64,000 nt of DNA from HK1 sp965204915 (GTDB lineage: Bacteria; Pseudomonadota; Gammaproteobacteria; HK1). Below, piece by piece: positions 25,861 to 33,574 of this stretch. Location of the stretch: assembly GCA_965204915.1 (NCBI GenBank), contig OZ242023.1:1612001-1676000 (forward strand). Reading direction: 5' to 3'. The notes beneath the pieces are model-generated. The model saw nothing but the letters and a program-made list of their open reading frames with translations. It made no database searches and had not been told where the DNA came from. The translations under genes were made by a program, and so were the position numbers. The stretch's first letter is position 1. Each line of letters starts with the position of its first letter.

Positions 25861-28800
25861 ATGACCGATCAGTTGCTGTACGAGGTACTTGAAGCCACCG
25901 GCTATCTGGTCGATGGCCAGCCGGCCCACGGCGTGCGCATGGGCGCCGACGCACACGCCGGGGACCGTACCCGCAACTTCCGCCCGGACGCCCTGTGGAA
26001 AGGCGATTCGGCGCTCACCGTCTACTTCAAGTCCGAGCCGGAAGTTCCGTCCGGCGAGCAGGTCGCCGGATGGCATCGGGAGATCTGGAATCAAGGCTTC
26101 GCGCCGCTGCTGTGGGTGGTTTCGCCGGAAAAGATCGAGCTCTACAACGGCTTTGGCCGGCCCCGGCAGACCGGGAATGCCGCCGAACACCTGCTGGATA
26201 CTTTCGAGAGGATCGAAAGCAGATTGAAGGAGCTCGATGCTTTCGCCGGACGGCTTGCCATGGAGACCGGGCGGTTCTGGCAAGAGCCGGAGGCTCGCAA
26301 GGTCGATCGGAAAACCAGCGTTGATCGGCAGTTGCTGTCCGATCTCGCCGCGCTCGAACGCGACCTCGTAGACGCGGACATGAGCCGCCCGGACGCCCAG
26401 GGACTCATCGGCCGATCGATATTCACCCAGTACCTCATCGATCGCCGGATCGTCACCACGCGGCATCTTGCAAAAGTGTACGGCCGCGACACCCTGGCGG
26501 CCATACTGCGCGATCGCCGCGCCACGAAGCGGCTGTTCGACTGGCTTCGGGACACCTTCAACGGCGACATGTTCCCGTCCGTGGGATCATCCGCGCCGCG
26601 CGCCGGCCACCTTAGGCGGGTCGCGGACTTTCTCGAAGCCGTGGATCCCGATACGGGACAGATGACGTTCTTTCCGTACCAGTTCGACGTGATACCGGTA
26701 GAGTTGATCAGCTCGATCTACGAACAATTCGCCCGATCGGACTCGCCAACCCGAGACGATGAACAATCCGCCCGGTCGGATTCATCGGTCCACAACGATG
26801 AACGTTCCCTCCGGCCAGATCAGCCGGCCCGTGACGTTCGTCACGGAACGGACGTTTTCTATACGCGGCTGCCGCTCGTCTCCCTGGTCCTCGACGAGAT
26901 CACGGATGGATTGACCGGCAAGGAAACCGTTCTCGACCTGACGTGCGGCTCCGGCGTCTTCCTGGTCGAAGCGTTGCGAAGGCTCGTTCATATCCGCTCG
27001 GGCGGCGCCGAGCCGAACCGCCGCTTGATCCGGTCCACGCTGCACGAACAGATCTACGGAGTGGACATCAGCGAGGCCGCCGTGCGCGTCGCCGCCTTCA
27101 GCCTCTATCTGGCGGCCCTGGAGCTCGATCCGGACCCGAAGCCACCCCGCGCGCTGAAATTCAAGCCGCTGATCGGAAAAACCCTCATCGTCGGCGACGC
27201 GCGGAACGTGGAGCAGACGGCCGATGGCCAAGCGGCGTTGACCGAACGAGGCAAAAAGAGACGGTTCGACGTCATTGTGGGCAATCCACCATGGAGCTAT
27301 GGAGGCAAGGAGGCCACGGCGGCACGCCGCGATGAAGGCAACCGGGGCAAGGTACATGCACCACGCGGTGAAAGCCTCGGCTTCGTCTCCCGGGCGATGG
27401 AGTTCGCCTCCGGCAATACGCGGTTCGGCTTGATCCTGAGCGCGGTCCAGTTCTTCAGCCGGAGCGGGACCGGCGCAGCCGCCTCGCGCCAGATCATCGA
27501 GAAGCTGTCTCCGGTGACGCTGGTCAATCTGTCGAGCCAATCCGACTGGCTGTTTCCCAATGCCAACATGCCCGCGGTTGCCCTCTTCGCGCGACACCGG
27601 CCGGCTCCGGCCGGCACGATCACCACCGTGCAAGTCCCCTGGTCCCCAAGCGGAGCACGAAGCCATACCTTCGAGATCGCGCCCAGCGACATCGTTACCC
27701 TGCCATTGGCCGACTGGAGAAGAAAGCCGGAGTTCCTGAAGGCGGCGCTGCTCGGGTGCCGGCGCGACTTGGCGTTGCTGGACAGACTCACGTCGAGCTA
27801 TACGAAGCTGGGCGATGGGATCCGACAAATCGGCGTGCAATTTCGTACGGGATTGATATTCGGCGATCGAAGCCTCGATGCGAGCTTTCTTCACAACATA
27901 CCACTTCTGACCGCGAAAGAACTTCGGTCCTTCTCCGCACCAACCGATTCAAACCCATTCGATGCGGCCAGGGCGGAGAAGCCCCGCAGCCGCGATATCT
28001 ATCGAGCCCCCCTGCTGCTCGTCAAAGAATTCCTTCGAGGAGAAACCGGGCGCCCCATCGTTGCCGTGGCGATCCGGGATACGGTCTTCACCGATGCTTA
28101 TCATGGCGCAGCGTTCCCAACAAGACATCGCAAGACCGCCGACATACTCGCCGCCATTCTGAGCTCGTCGCTCGCATCGTGGTTCTTCCTGATGAGCGCA
28201 TCCGCCTTCGGTCTGTGGATGCGACGGATCAAGCGTAGTGACCTCGTACAGATACCGGTTCCCGATCTCGAAGCGGCCCCGCGCTCCGAGGCTGGCCGGC
28301 GCCTAATCCGTCTCGCCCGGAAATTCCAGCGGAATCCGCCGCGTGACGCCGATTGGCGGACGCTCGACGACACCGTGTTCGACCTCTACGGTCTGGACGA
28401 AGCCGAACGTACCGTCGCACGGGACGGCCTGTTCCGCGCGAGCTGGCAATGGAAACCCGGCAAGCTCGAATCCGCCAAGCCCGCGCTCGCGCAACCGCAC
28501 ATGCTGGACTATGCCCGCACCTTTCTGGCTACGGTGGACGCTTGGCTCGCCGCGAGAAGGCGGCGCCACATGCGCGCCGAGGTCTTCGACCTTCCCGAAA
28601 GCGTGCCGCTCCGGGTCGTTCGCTTCGTCCTCGAAGAGGGATACGCGCCTCCCACAGCGGAGCTCGTCGAACCGGAGGGGAGCCTGAGAGACGTCCTCGA
28701 CGGGATCGGCCGCCGCCTGGACGTCCGGCTTGCAACGTCCCTGTCCGGCCAGCGCGAATTGCGGGTGCACGGCCGCCGCGAGGTCGTCATCATCAAGCCG

Positions 28801-28887
28801 AGCGCTCGCCGGCACTGGATGGGGGTATCCGCCCTCGAAGACGCGGACGCGGTCATCGTCGAGAGCTTCTCCGGAACCGCCGCATGA
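25861..28887 (+). CDS. N6-adenine DNA methylase, type IIG/ISP-like
   Basis: A protein of 1008 residues. The N-terminal third (TDQLLYEVLEATGYLVDG, then ALWKGDSALTVYFKSE) resembles the nuclease/specificity-like front of BREX PglX and type IIG enzymes. The SAM-binding motif I is VLDLTCGSGVFLVEALRRL near residue 355, IYGVDISEAAVRVAAFSLY follows, and the catalytic motif IV is FDVIVGNPPWSYGG near 475. The C-terminal half probably recognises DNA. The stop overlaps the next start in an ATGA, so it is coupled to the nuclease-like gene. I chose the ATG at 25861; the frame is open upstream to 25759 but that part looks like a transposase scar. Confidence 0.85.
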   Translation: MTDQLLYEVLEATGYLVDGQPAHGVRMGADAHAGDRTRNFRPDALWKGDSALTVYFKSEPEVPSGEQVAGWHREIWNQGFAPLLWVVSPEKIELYNGFGRPRQTGNAAEHLLDTFERIESRLKELDAFAGRLAMETGRFWQEPEARKVDRKTSVDRQLLSDLAALERDLVDADMSRPDAQGLIGRSIFTQYLIDRRIVTTRHLAKVYGRDTLAAILRDRRATKRLFDWLRDTFNGDMFPSVGSSAPRAGHLRRVADFLEAVDPDTGQMTFFPYQFDVIPVELISSIYEQFARSDSPTRDDEQSARSDSSVHNDERSLRPDQPARDVRHGTDVFYTRLPLVSLVLDEITDGLTGKETVLDLTCGSGVFLVEALRRLVHIRSGGAEPNRRLIRSTLHEQIYGVDISEAAVRVAAFSLYLAALELDPDPKPPRALKFKPLIGKTLIVGDARNVEQTADGQAALTERGKKRRFDVIVGNPPWSYGGKEATAARRDEGNRGKVHAPRGESLGFVSRAMEFASGNTRFGLILSAVQFFSRSGTGAAASRQIIEKLSPVTLVNLSSQSDWLFPNANMPAVALFARHRPAPAGTITTVQVPWSPSGARSHTFEIAPSDIVTLPLADWRRKPEFLKAALLGCRRDLALLDRLTSSYTKLGDGIRQIGVQFRTGLIFGDRSLDASFLHNIPLLTAKELRSFSAPTDSNPFDAARAEKPRSRDIYRAPLLLVKEFLRGETGRPIVAVAIRDTVFTDAYHGAAFPTRHRKTADILAAILSSSLASWFFLMSASAFGLWMRRIKRSDLVQIPVPDLEAAPRSEAGRRLIRLARKFQRNPPRDADWRTLDDTVFDLYGLDEAERTVARDGLFRASWQWKPGKLESAKPALAQPHMLDYARTFLATVDAWLAARRRRHMRAEVFDLPESVPLRVVRFVLEEGYAPPTAELVEPEGSLRDVLDGIGRRLDVRLATSLSGQRELRVHGRREVVIIKPSARRHWMGVSALEDADAVIVESFSGTAA

Positions 28888-29558
28888 GATTGCCGCGTGA
28901 CGTTCCGGTAGTTGCTGACCGGCCCTTCATTGAACTTGGTTCTGAAATATCGGCGGCGATTCTGCGGACCGTCGAGGCGGGATGGGCACTTGCATTGAAC
29001 TCGCCGGACGTCAACGCGGATGCCGCGGAAGTACCGATGACGGAGCGGCTGCGCGACGGCATGCGCTCGGCGCTGAACGGCGGCGAGCTACCATGGGGCC
29101 GCACCATGGTCGTGCTGCCCGGTACCGAATCACGGTCCCGACCTGACGTGCTGTTGCCGGACGGCCGAACCGACATACCCATCCTTTGTATCGGGATCTT
29201 CTTCCGGTCCGGAGAACACGATCCCCACGCGATCATCGAATGCAAACGCATCGCCGGAGACGACACCCACCTGTGCCGGGAATACGTCGTGAACGGCATC
29301 GACCGCTTCCGAACCGGCAAGTACGCGGGAAACCATGCCGCCGGATTCATGGCCGGATACCTGATCGCCAGCGACGTCTCTGTCGCCGTAGTCGGCATCA
29401 ACGACTACCTGCACGGAAAGAAACGCGACGATGAACACTTGGGACGATCTGGCTTGCTCGACGAGTCTTGGGTTCGGGAAAGCAGGCATCCTCGACAGGA
29501 CACGGTGCCTGTAGTGGTGCATCACGCCTTTCTGAAAACCGGATCGGCGCATGGCTGA
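28884..29558 (+). CDS. Putative PD-(D/E)XK endonuclease partner of the methylase
   Basis: A 224-residue protein whose ATG overlaps the methylase stop by four bases (ATGA). The sequence DVLLPDGRTDIPILCIGIFF followed by HAIIECKRIAGDD offers an Asp and Glu-x-Lys pair spaced as in PD-(D/E)XK nucleases. The rest (YVVNGIDRFRTGKYAGNHAA) looks helical. Methylase plus coupled nuclease suggests a restriction-modification unit, although recognition and cleavage are unproven. A fragment of a close paralogue lies 5 kb upstream at 23962, so this module was present twice at some time. Confidence 0.72.
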   Translation: MRLPRDVPVVADRPFIELGSEISAAILRTVEAGWALALNSPDVNADAAEVPMTERLRDGMRSALNGGELPWGRTMVVLPGTESRSRPDVLLPDGRTDIPILCIGIFFRSGEHDPHAIIECKRIAGDDTHLCREYVVNGIDRFRTGKYAGNHAAGFMAGYLIASDVSVAVVGINDYLHGKKRDDEHLGRSGLLDESWVRESRHPRQDTVPVVVHHAFLKTGSAHG

Positions 29559-29717
29559 ACCGGCGTTGCGCCGATCTGACGAGCGCGTACGCCGGAAGGA
29601 GGAGCATGCGTCGCATTCGCGTGCCGGATCTCCGGCGGCTCCCTGATCGAGCCGGCCCGAAGCACGGGATTCGGTAGAGTGGGAGCGCAATCACAAGGAC
29701 GGAAGGAGGAATGAACC

Positions 29718-30791
29718 ATGTCGGAAGAAGAATTCCAGGAGGCCGGGGTCGATGATCCCCAGGATGGTGACGACGAGATCGGAGGAATCATCCGCTATTC
29801 CATATCGAGTTACGGAGCGGACATGCCGGTCGATGGAATCGTGGATCGTCTCAACCGCGAGGACATCTACATTCCTCCGTTTCAGCGGGAGTTCGTGTGG
29901 ACCCATACCCAGGCATCCCGATTCATCGAATCCCTGCTCATCGGGCTCCCGGTTCCGGGAATATTCATGTTCAGGGAGCCCGATTCACGCAAGCTGATGG
30001 TCGTCGATGGACAGCAGCGGCTGCGGACCTTGCAATGCTTTCACGATGGTGTTCTCCGTGGGCGGGAATTCAGCCTGCTCGGCGTTTCGGAGGATCTCTC
30101 CGGGAAAACCTACAAGAGCTTGACCGATGAAGATCGGCGTGATCTCGACGATTCCATCCTCCATGCAACGATCTTTCAGCAGGATCGGCCGAGTAAAGAT
30201 CGCAGTTCGATCTACTCCATTTTCGAACGCCTGAATACGGGCGGCATCCCGCTTCAGCCGCAGGAGATCCGCGCTTGCGTATATCGAGGAAAGCTGAATG
30301 AACTTCTGTCGGAGCTCGCGGGCAATCCGCATTGGAAGAAGGTCTACGGGCCGGCCAGCATCCGCAAGAAGGATGAAGAGATCATTCTGAGGTTCTTCGC
30401 GCTCCATCACTCCCTGGAGGAATACGAGCGTCCGATGAAGAAATTTCTGAACGACTTCATGGAAGCACATAGGAATCTGGACGACGGCCTGAGAGAGCAG
30501 TTTCGCAGCAGGTTCGAAGGTACGATTGAGACGGTGGCCGAAGTGCTCGGACCGGAAGCGCTCCGCCCGGAGAGAAATCTCAACGTATCGGTTGTCGATG
30601 CCGTGCTGGCAGGACTCGCCCACCGTCTGGAGGCCGGCCCGATTCAGGGTCCCGGCGCTTTGCGGACAGCGCACGGGAGGTTGTTGGAGGTGCTGAGAAG
30701 GGAGGGGTTGTACACGAGCGGCACGACCAGCAAGGACCGCGTGAAGAGGCGAATCGAGCTTGCGCGCGCCGAATATGGGACGGTCGCATGA
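29718..30791 (+). CDS. DUF262 (ParB/GmrS-like nuclease fold) protein
   Basis: A 357-residue DUF262 protein. The family signature is clear: IYIPPFQREFVWTHTQASRF, SLLIGLPVPGIFMFRE, and MVVDGQQRLRTLQCFHDG with the Asp-Gly-Gln-Gln-Arg motif, then FERLNTGGIPLQPQEIRACV. DUF262 is the N-terminal NTPase/nuclease-related domain of GmrSD type IV restriction enzymes and occurs in BrxU and other defence proteins. The DUF1524 HNH domain of GmrD is missing. Its stop overlaps the start of a HEPN gene. Strong ribosome binding site (ggaaggagg). The first 25 residues are acidic and disordered. Confidence 0.88.
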   Translation: MSEEEFQEAGVDDPQDGDDEIGGIIRYSISSYGADMPVDGIVDRLNREDIYIPPFQREFVWTHTQASRFIESLLIGLPVPGIFMFREPDSRKLMVVDGQQRLRTLQCFHDGVLRGREFSLLGVSEDLSGKTYKSLTDEDRRDLDDSILHATIFQQDRPSKDRSSIYSIFERLNTGGIPLQPQEIRACVYRGKLNELLSELAGNPHWKKVYGPASIRKKDEEIILRFFALHHSLEEYERPMKKFLNDFMEAHRNLDDGLREQFRSRFEGTIETVAEVLGPEALRPERNLNVSVVDAVLAGLAHRLEAGPIQGPGALRTAHGRLLEVLRREGLYTSGTTSKDRVKRRIELARAEYGTVA

Positions 30792-31249
30792 GCTTCCGGG
30801 ACAGCCAGCGGCTGGAGACCGCGATCGACTCGGCACGCGACGAGGCGGCATCGCCCCGACTGTCGGAGGAAAACAAGGCGCGGCTCGCCCAGCTCATGAC
30901 GATATGGGCTTCGGGTTATCTGGAGGCCGCGTGCCGAGACGCGGTGCTGGCATACACGAAGAGGCGGGCGCAACCGACCGTCGTCAACTTCGTGAGCCGG
31001 AGCCTGAATCGATTCCAGAACCCGAAGATGGAAAACATACTGGACCTGGTACGGGGGATCGACGGCGACATCGCCGACGATCTCGGCGATTACGCTGACG
31101 GCAGCATCAGGGAAAGTGTGAACAGCATCGTCGGCATTCGACACCTGATTGCCCATGGGCGCTCCGCGAACATAAGCGTCGGACGGGTAACGCAATACTT
31201 CGAAGATGCGAAGAAGCTCGCCCGCAAGATGGAGGACCTTCTGCGGTGA
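30788..31249 (+). CDS. HEPN domain protein coupled to DUF262
   Basis: A 153-residue alpha-helical protein of the HEPN (RiboL-PSP/MAE_28990-like) type. The putative ribonuclease motif is IVGIRHLIAHGRSAN: Arg, four residues, His, as required by the Rx4-6H rule. The front part (RLAQLMTIWASGYLEAACRD) is the usual helix of this group. The ATG overlaps the DUF262 stop by four bases, which argues for a two-protein unit, possibly an RNase effector controlled by the DUF262 protein. Nothing here shows which one is toxic. Confidence 0.82.
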   Translation: MSFRDSQRLETAIDSARDEAASPRLSEENKARLAQLMTIWASGYLEAACRDAVLAYTKRRAQPTVVNFVSRSLNRFQNPKMENILDLVRGIDGDIADDLGDYADGSIRESVNSIVGIRHLIAHGRSANISVGRVTQYFEDAKKLARKMEDLLR

Positions 31250-31277
31250 TCGCGGGACCCGCGAGGATGCCGCGCCC

Positions 31278-31592
31278 ATGCCCTCCATCCGGGCCGGCGA
31301 GACTACGTTGAATGGTCGCGGCCATGCACGACGAATCCCCCGCTGGCGGGCGCTGGGCTACCGGGTCAAGCTGCTCTTCCTGCGCCTGCCGACGCCCGAG
31401 ATGGCGATCGCCCGGGTCTCCCACCGGGTCTCGTGTGGAGGACATGACGTGCCGAAGTCCGTGATTATCCGGCGTTTCTCCAATGGATGGCGCAATTTCG
31501 AGAACCTGTATCGCGACTTGGTGGACGACTGGAAGCTGTACGACAATGCCGGCCGCACTCCGGTGCTGCTGGCCGAAGGAGGTGGACGGTGA
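31278..31592 (+). pseudogene. Truncated zeta-toxin family kinase (C-terminal half)
   Basis: The reading ETTLNGRGHARRIPRWRALG, RVKLLFLRLPTPEMAIARV and GGHDVPKSVIIRRF, then VDDWKLYDNAGRTPVLLAEG, matches the C-terminal half of zeta-toxin-like P-loop kinases (COG4185). The N-terminal part with the Walker A motif, about 80 residues, is absent: sequence before ETTLNG is unrelated. A 104-residue product could still be made from the ATG at 31278 but would lack ATP binding. Its stop overlaps the small partner gene, as in intact toxin-antitoxin pairs of this family. Confidence 0.8.
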
Positions 31593-31804
31593 GCGTGCAT
31601 GGTCGGAAATCGTCCGGGGAGCTTGGCGACCCGGATCTGACGGGCGCCGATGCGGCCTTGCGACGAGCCGGTGAACGCGCGCGCCGGGAGGCTGCGGCGG
31701 CTGGCCAGGCGGTGGTGGTGTTCATCGATGGAGAGATCGTCTGGGAGAGGCCGGGCCGGGAGTACCTGCCGCAAGGGCGAAGCATCGACGGTGATGAGAC
31801 GTGA
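31589..31804 (+). CDS. Small partner (antitoxin-like) of the zeta-type locus, copy 1
   Basis: A 71-residue protein from a GTG overlapping the stop of the truncated kinase. It contains RERARREAAAAGQAVVVF type sequence and ends around VVVFIDGEIVWERPGREYL. Small genes with the VFxDGEIVxER pattern follow zeta-like kinases in many proteobacteria and probably act as antitoxin or accessory. A second copy lies at 32063. With the kinase broken, this copy would have no toxin to neutralise. Confidence 0.7.
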   Translation: MSVHGRKSSGELGDPDLTGADAALRRAGERARREAAAAGQAVVVFIDGEIVWERPGREYLPQGRSIDGDET

Positions 31805-31993
31805 AGGCAGGTGAGGTGGGCTTGGGCTCGCACGTACCCGAAGCGCCTGACGGCAATGTGGCGGGCTTGCACCTATGATATTGCGCCGAATCGGTGCATC
31901 GTGGGAAACGGCTCCGGCACCCGTGTGTAATCGAACGTCATCAGATCCCGACCGTTTCGTTCGAGCGGGCGTTCGGCTCCTGCAACGAGCCAT

Positions 31994-32059
31994 GTGGACG
32001 ACTGGAAGCTGTACGACAATGCAGGCAATACTCCGGTGCTGCTGGACGAAGGGGGGTAG
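31994..32059 (+). pseudogene. Duplicated tail of the zeta-type kinase
   Basis: Twenty-two codons reading VDDWKLYDNAGNTPVLLDEG, nearly identical to the end of the fragment at 31278-31592. Nothing upstream of VDDW is similar, so only the last part of the kinase gene was duplicated together with the small gene that follows. It is a recombination remnant. Confidence 0.8.
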
Positions 32060-32062
32060 GCG

Positions 32063-32266
32063 GTGAGCGCGCACGACCGGACATCGCCCGGAGAGCTTGA
32101 CGATCCGGGCCTTGCGGGCATCGGGCTGGCCTCGTTCCGGATCGCCCAACGCGCGCGCCGGAAGGCCGCGGCGGTGGTCGGCCGAACGGTGATGGTATTC
32201 AAGGATGGCGAGATTGTCCGGGAAAGGTGGTGCGAGGAATTTCTTCCGCATATTTGTGCAGGATAA
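32063..32266 (+). CDS. Small partner (antitoxin-like) of the zeta-type locus, copy 2
   Basis: A 67-residue protein from a GTG three bases after the duplicated kinase tail. It aligns with the 71-residue protein at 31589: SPGELDDPGLAGIGLA against the corresponding SSGELGDPDLTGADAA, then VMVFKDGEIVRERW against VVVFIDGEIVWERP. The C-terminus differs. The sequence divergence shows the duplication is not recent or that the two came from related loci. The 180 bases between the copies hold no gene. Confidence 0.65.
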   Translation: MSAHDRTSPGELDDPGLAGIGLASFRIAQRARRKAAAVVGRTVMVFKDGEIVRERWCEEFLPHICAG

Positions 32267-32298
32267 GCGACTCGGTTCAGCGATAGGAATCAAGAAAG

Positions 32299-33069
32299 AT
32301 GTCTGATCAGTCACACTTGGACGAACGCTATTTCGTGGACGAACATGTCTACAACTGTCCTTTTTGCAATCGCCGACATGTTTCGTATTTAATATATGGA
32401 ATTCAATCTTTTGATTGGGCGCAGAACAAGAAATGTTACGTTTATTTTGTACGCTGTAGTTCATGCGGAAGCCGTTCGATGCATTTGTCTTATGAGGAAT
32501 TGGATACATATTGGGTTGATAAAATATATCGGAATCGGCGTTTTGAATTTTCAAATGACGAGGATATTCCGAAACTGATCGATGATTTTTTCTTCTATTC
32601 TGTTCCAACTTCCTTCTTTGCTCTGGATCAACGTATCCCCAAGATACTTCGTGAACTTCTCACGGAAGCTGAAGGCTGTCTCAAGAGCAATTTCTTGACT
32701 GGTGCTTCTGCCTGTGCTCGGAAGATAGTGTATGAAATGACGTCGACTGAGAAATTCGATGGCAGAAATTATGAAGATCGCATCAAATCCCTAAAGCAAA
32801 AATATCCTGGCGTGGAACAAACCTATTTTGATACACTTCTTACGATTCAGCAGGTGACTAGCTCCAAAGTCCACGAGAATTCATATGATGGTTGGAATTC
32901 AAGGCATTTACGATTGATCCTTGCATCTCTTCGAGAGATGCTTCACGAGATCTATGTAGTTCCGGCATTACGCGAAGATAAGCGGAAATCGATATTGAAA
33001 TTGAAGGAGGAATTGCTTGTGAAGAATGTTTCTTCACCGAAACTCGGCGATGATGAGGCAGACACCTGA
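32299..33069 (+). CDS. DUF4145 domain protein with N-terminal zinc ribbon
   Basis: A 256-residue protein. Two Cys pairs (NCPFCNRRH and RCSSCGSRS) form a probable zinc ribbon in the first 55 residues. The rest fits DUF4145 (SVPTSFFALDQRIPKILREL, LTEAEGCLKSNFLTGASACA, RKIVYEM), a HEPN-related domain common in restriction and defence loci. The gene is far more AT-rich than everything around it (for example aaaatatatcggaatcggcg), which marks it as recently acquired from a different background. It lies in the same direction as the other cargo genes. Confidence 0.82.
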   Translation: MSDQSHLDERYFVDEHVYNCPFCNRRHVSYLIYGIQSFDWAQNKKCYVYFVRCSSCGSRSMHLSYEELDTYWVDKIYRNRRFEFSNDEDIPKLIDDFFFYSVPTSFFALDQRIPKILRELLTEAEGCLKSNFLTGASACARKIVYEMTSTEKFDGRNYEDRIKSLKQKYPGVEQTYFDTLLTIQQVTSSKVHENSYDGWNSRHLRLILASLREMLHEIYVVPALREDKRKSILKLKEELLVKNVSSPKLGDDEADT

Positions 33070-33099
33070 CAAGTGTTGCACCAAAACGACAAGGACGCA

Positions 33100-33321
33100 G
33101 AAGTGCCGGCGACGTATGCGGAGTTCGAGCCGGTGCGACACAAGGGGCGCGGGCGGTTCGCTTCATCCACTCCGCTGCCGACGGTGCGCTACCGGCCCCG
33201 GCCGCCGAAGCTGCCCGACCGGACGAGGACGGCCAAGTGTCGGTGGCTTCGCTCAACACGGAGTTCGATTCCTTCCATCCTGAGAACGAGGCGAACCCAC
33301 GCTGGGTGGCGAAGCCGGTGG
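33100..33321 (+). pseudogene. Fragment of a second DUF1156-type methylase
   Basis: The reading VPATYAEFEPVRHKGRGRF in one frame and VSVASLNTEFDSFHPENEAN followed by PRWVAKPVG in another match the intact methylase downstream (YPTFAEFEPVRRKGRPGEAP, VSVEALNAALDPLDLEDPRN, PRWVAKPTV). The fragment has at least one frameshift and only about 70 codons. It differs enough from the intact gene to come from another allele, so a related system was once present or was partly replaced here. Confidence 0.78.
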
Positions 33322-33460
33322 GTGACCCGCATCGGCCGGGTCCGCACGGTGGGGAAACACGACTCCCGGCGGGAGCGGCGCCGGTGGGTGACGGCGGTGA
33401 CGGGCGCCTCCCCGCGGCCGGGCCGCCGCCATCAGGCGCCGACCCGAGGGCGTCGTCGAT

Positions 33461-33565
33461 CCGAGGGAGCATCGCCGGTGAGTGACCCACATCGTCCGGG
33501 CCGCGGAGCCGGAGATCCCTTCCCCCGGGAGGGTGCCCTGATGGCCCAGCCCCGTTACTCTGGGA
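33461..33565 (+). repeat. Cassette-joint repeat, copy C
   Basis: Third copy of the helicase tail. In the helicase frame it reads HIVRAAEPEIPSPGRVP and stops at the TGA overlapping atggcccagcc. It lies directly before the methylase GTG at 33575, where the true helicase would be expected to end in an uninterrupted operon. Left of it the sequence cgagggagcatcgccggtga is shared with copy B. Confidence 0.85.
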
Positions 33566-33574
33566 GCGGCGTCG

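Noticed and set aside
31358..32608. A 416-codon open reading on the minus strand across the toxin region.
   Set aside because: It runs opposite to the zeta remnants, both small genes and the DUF4145 gene, has no domain and shows poor composition.
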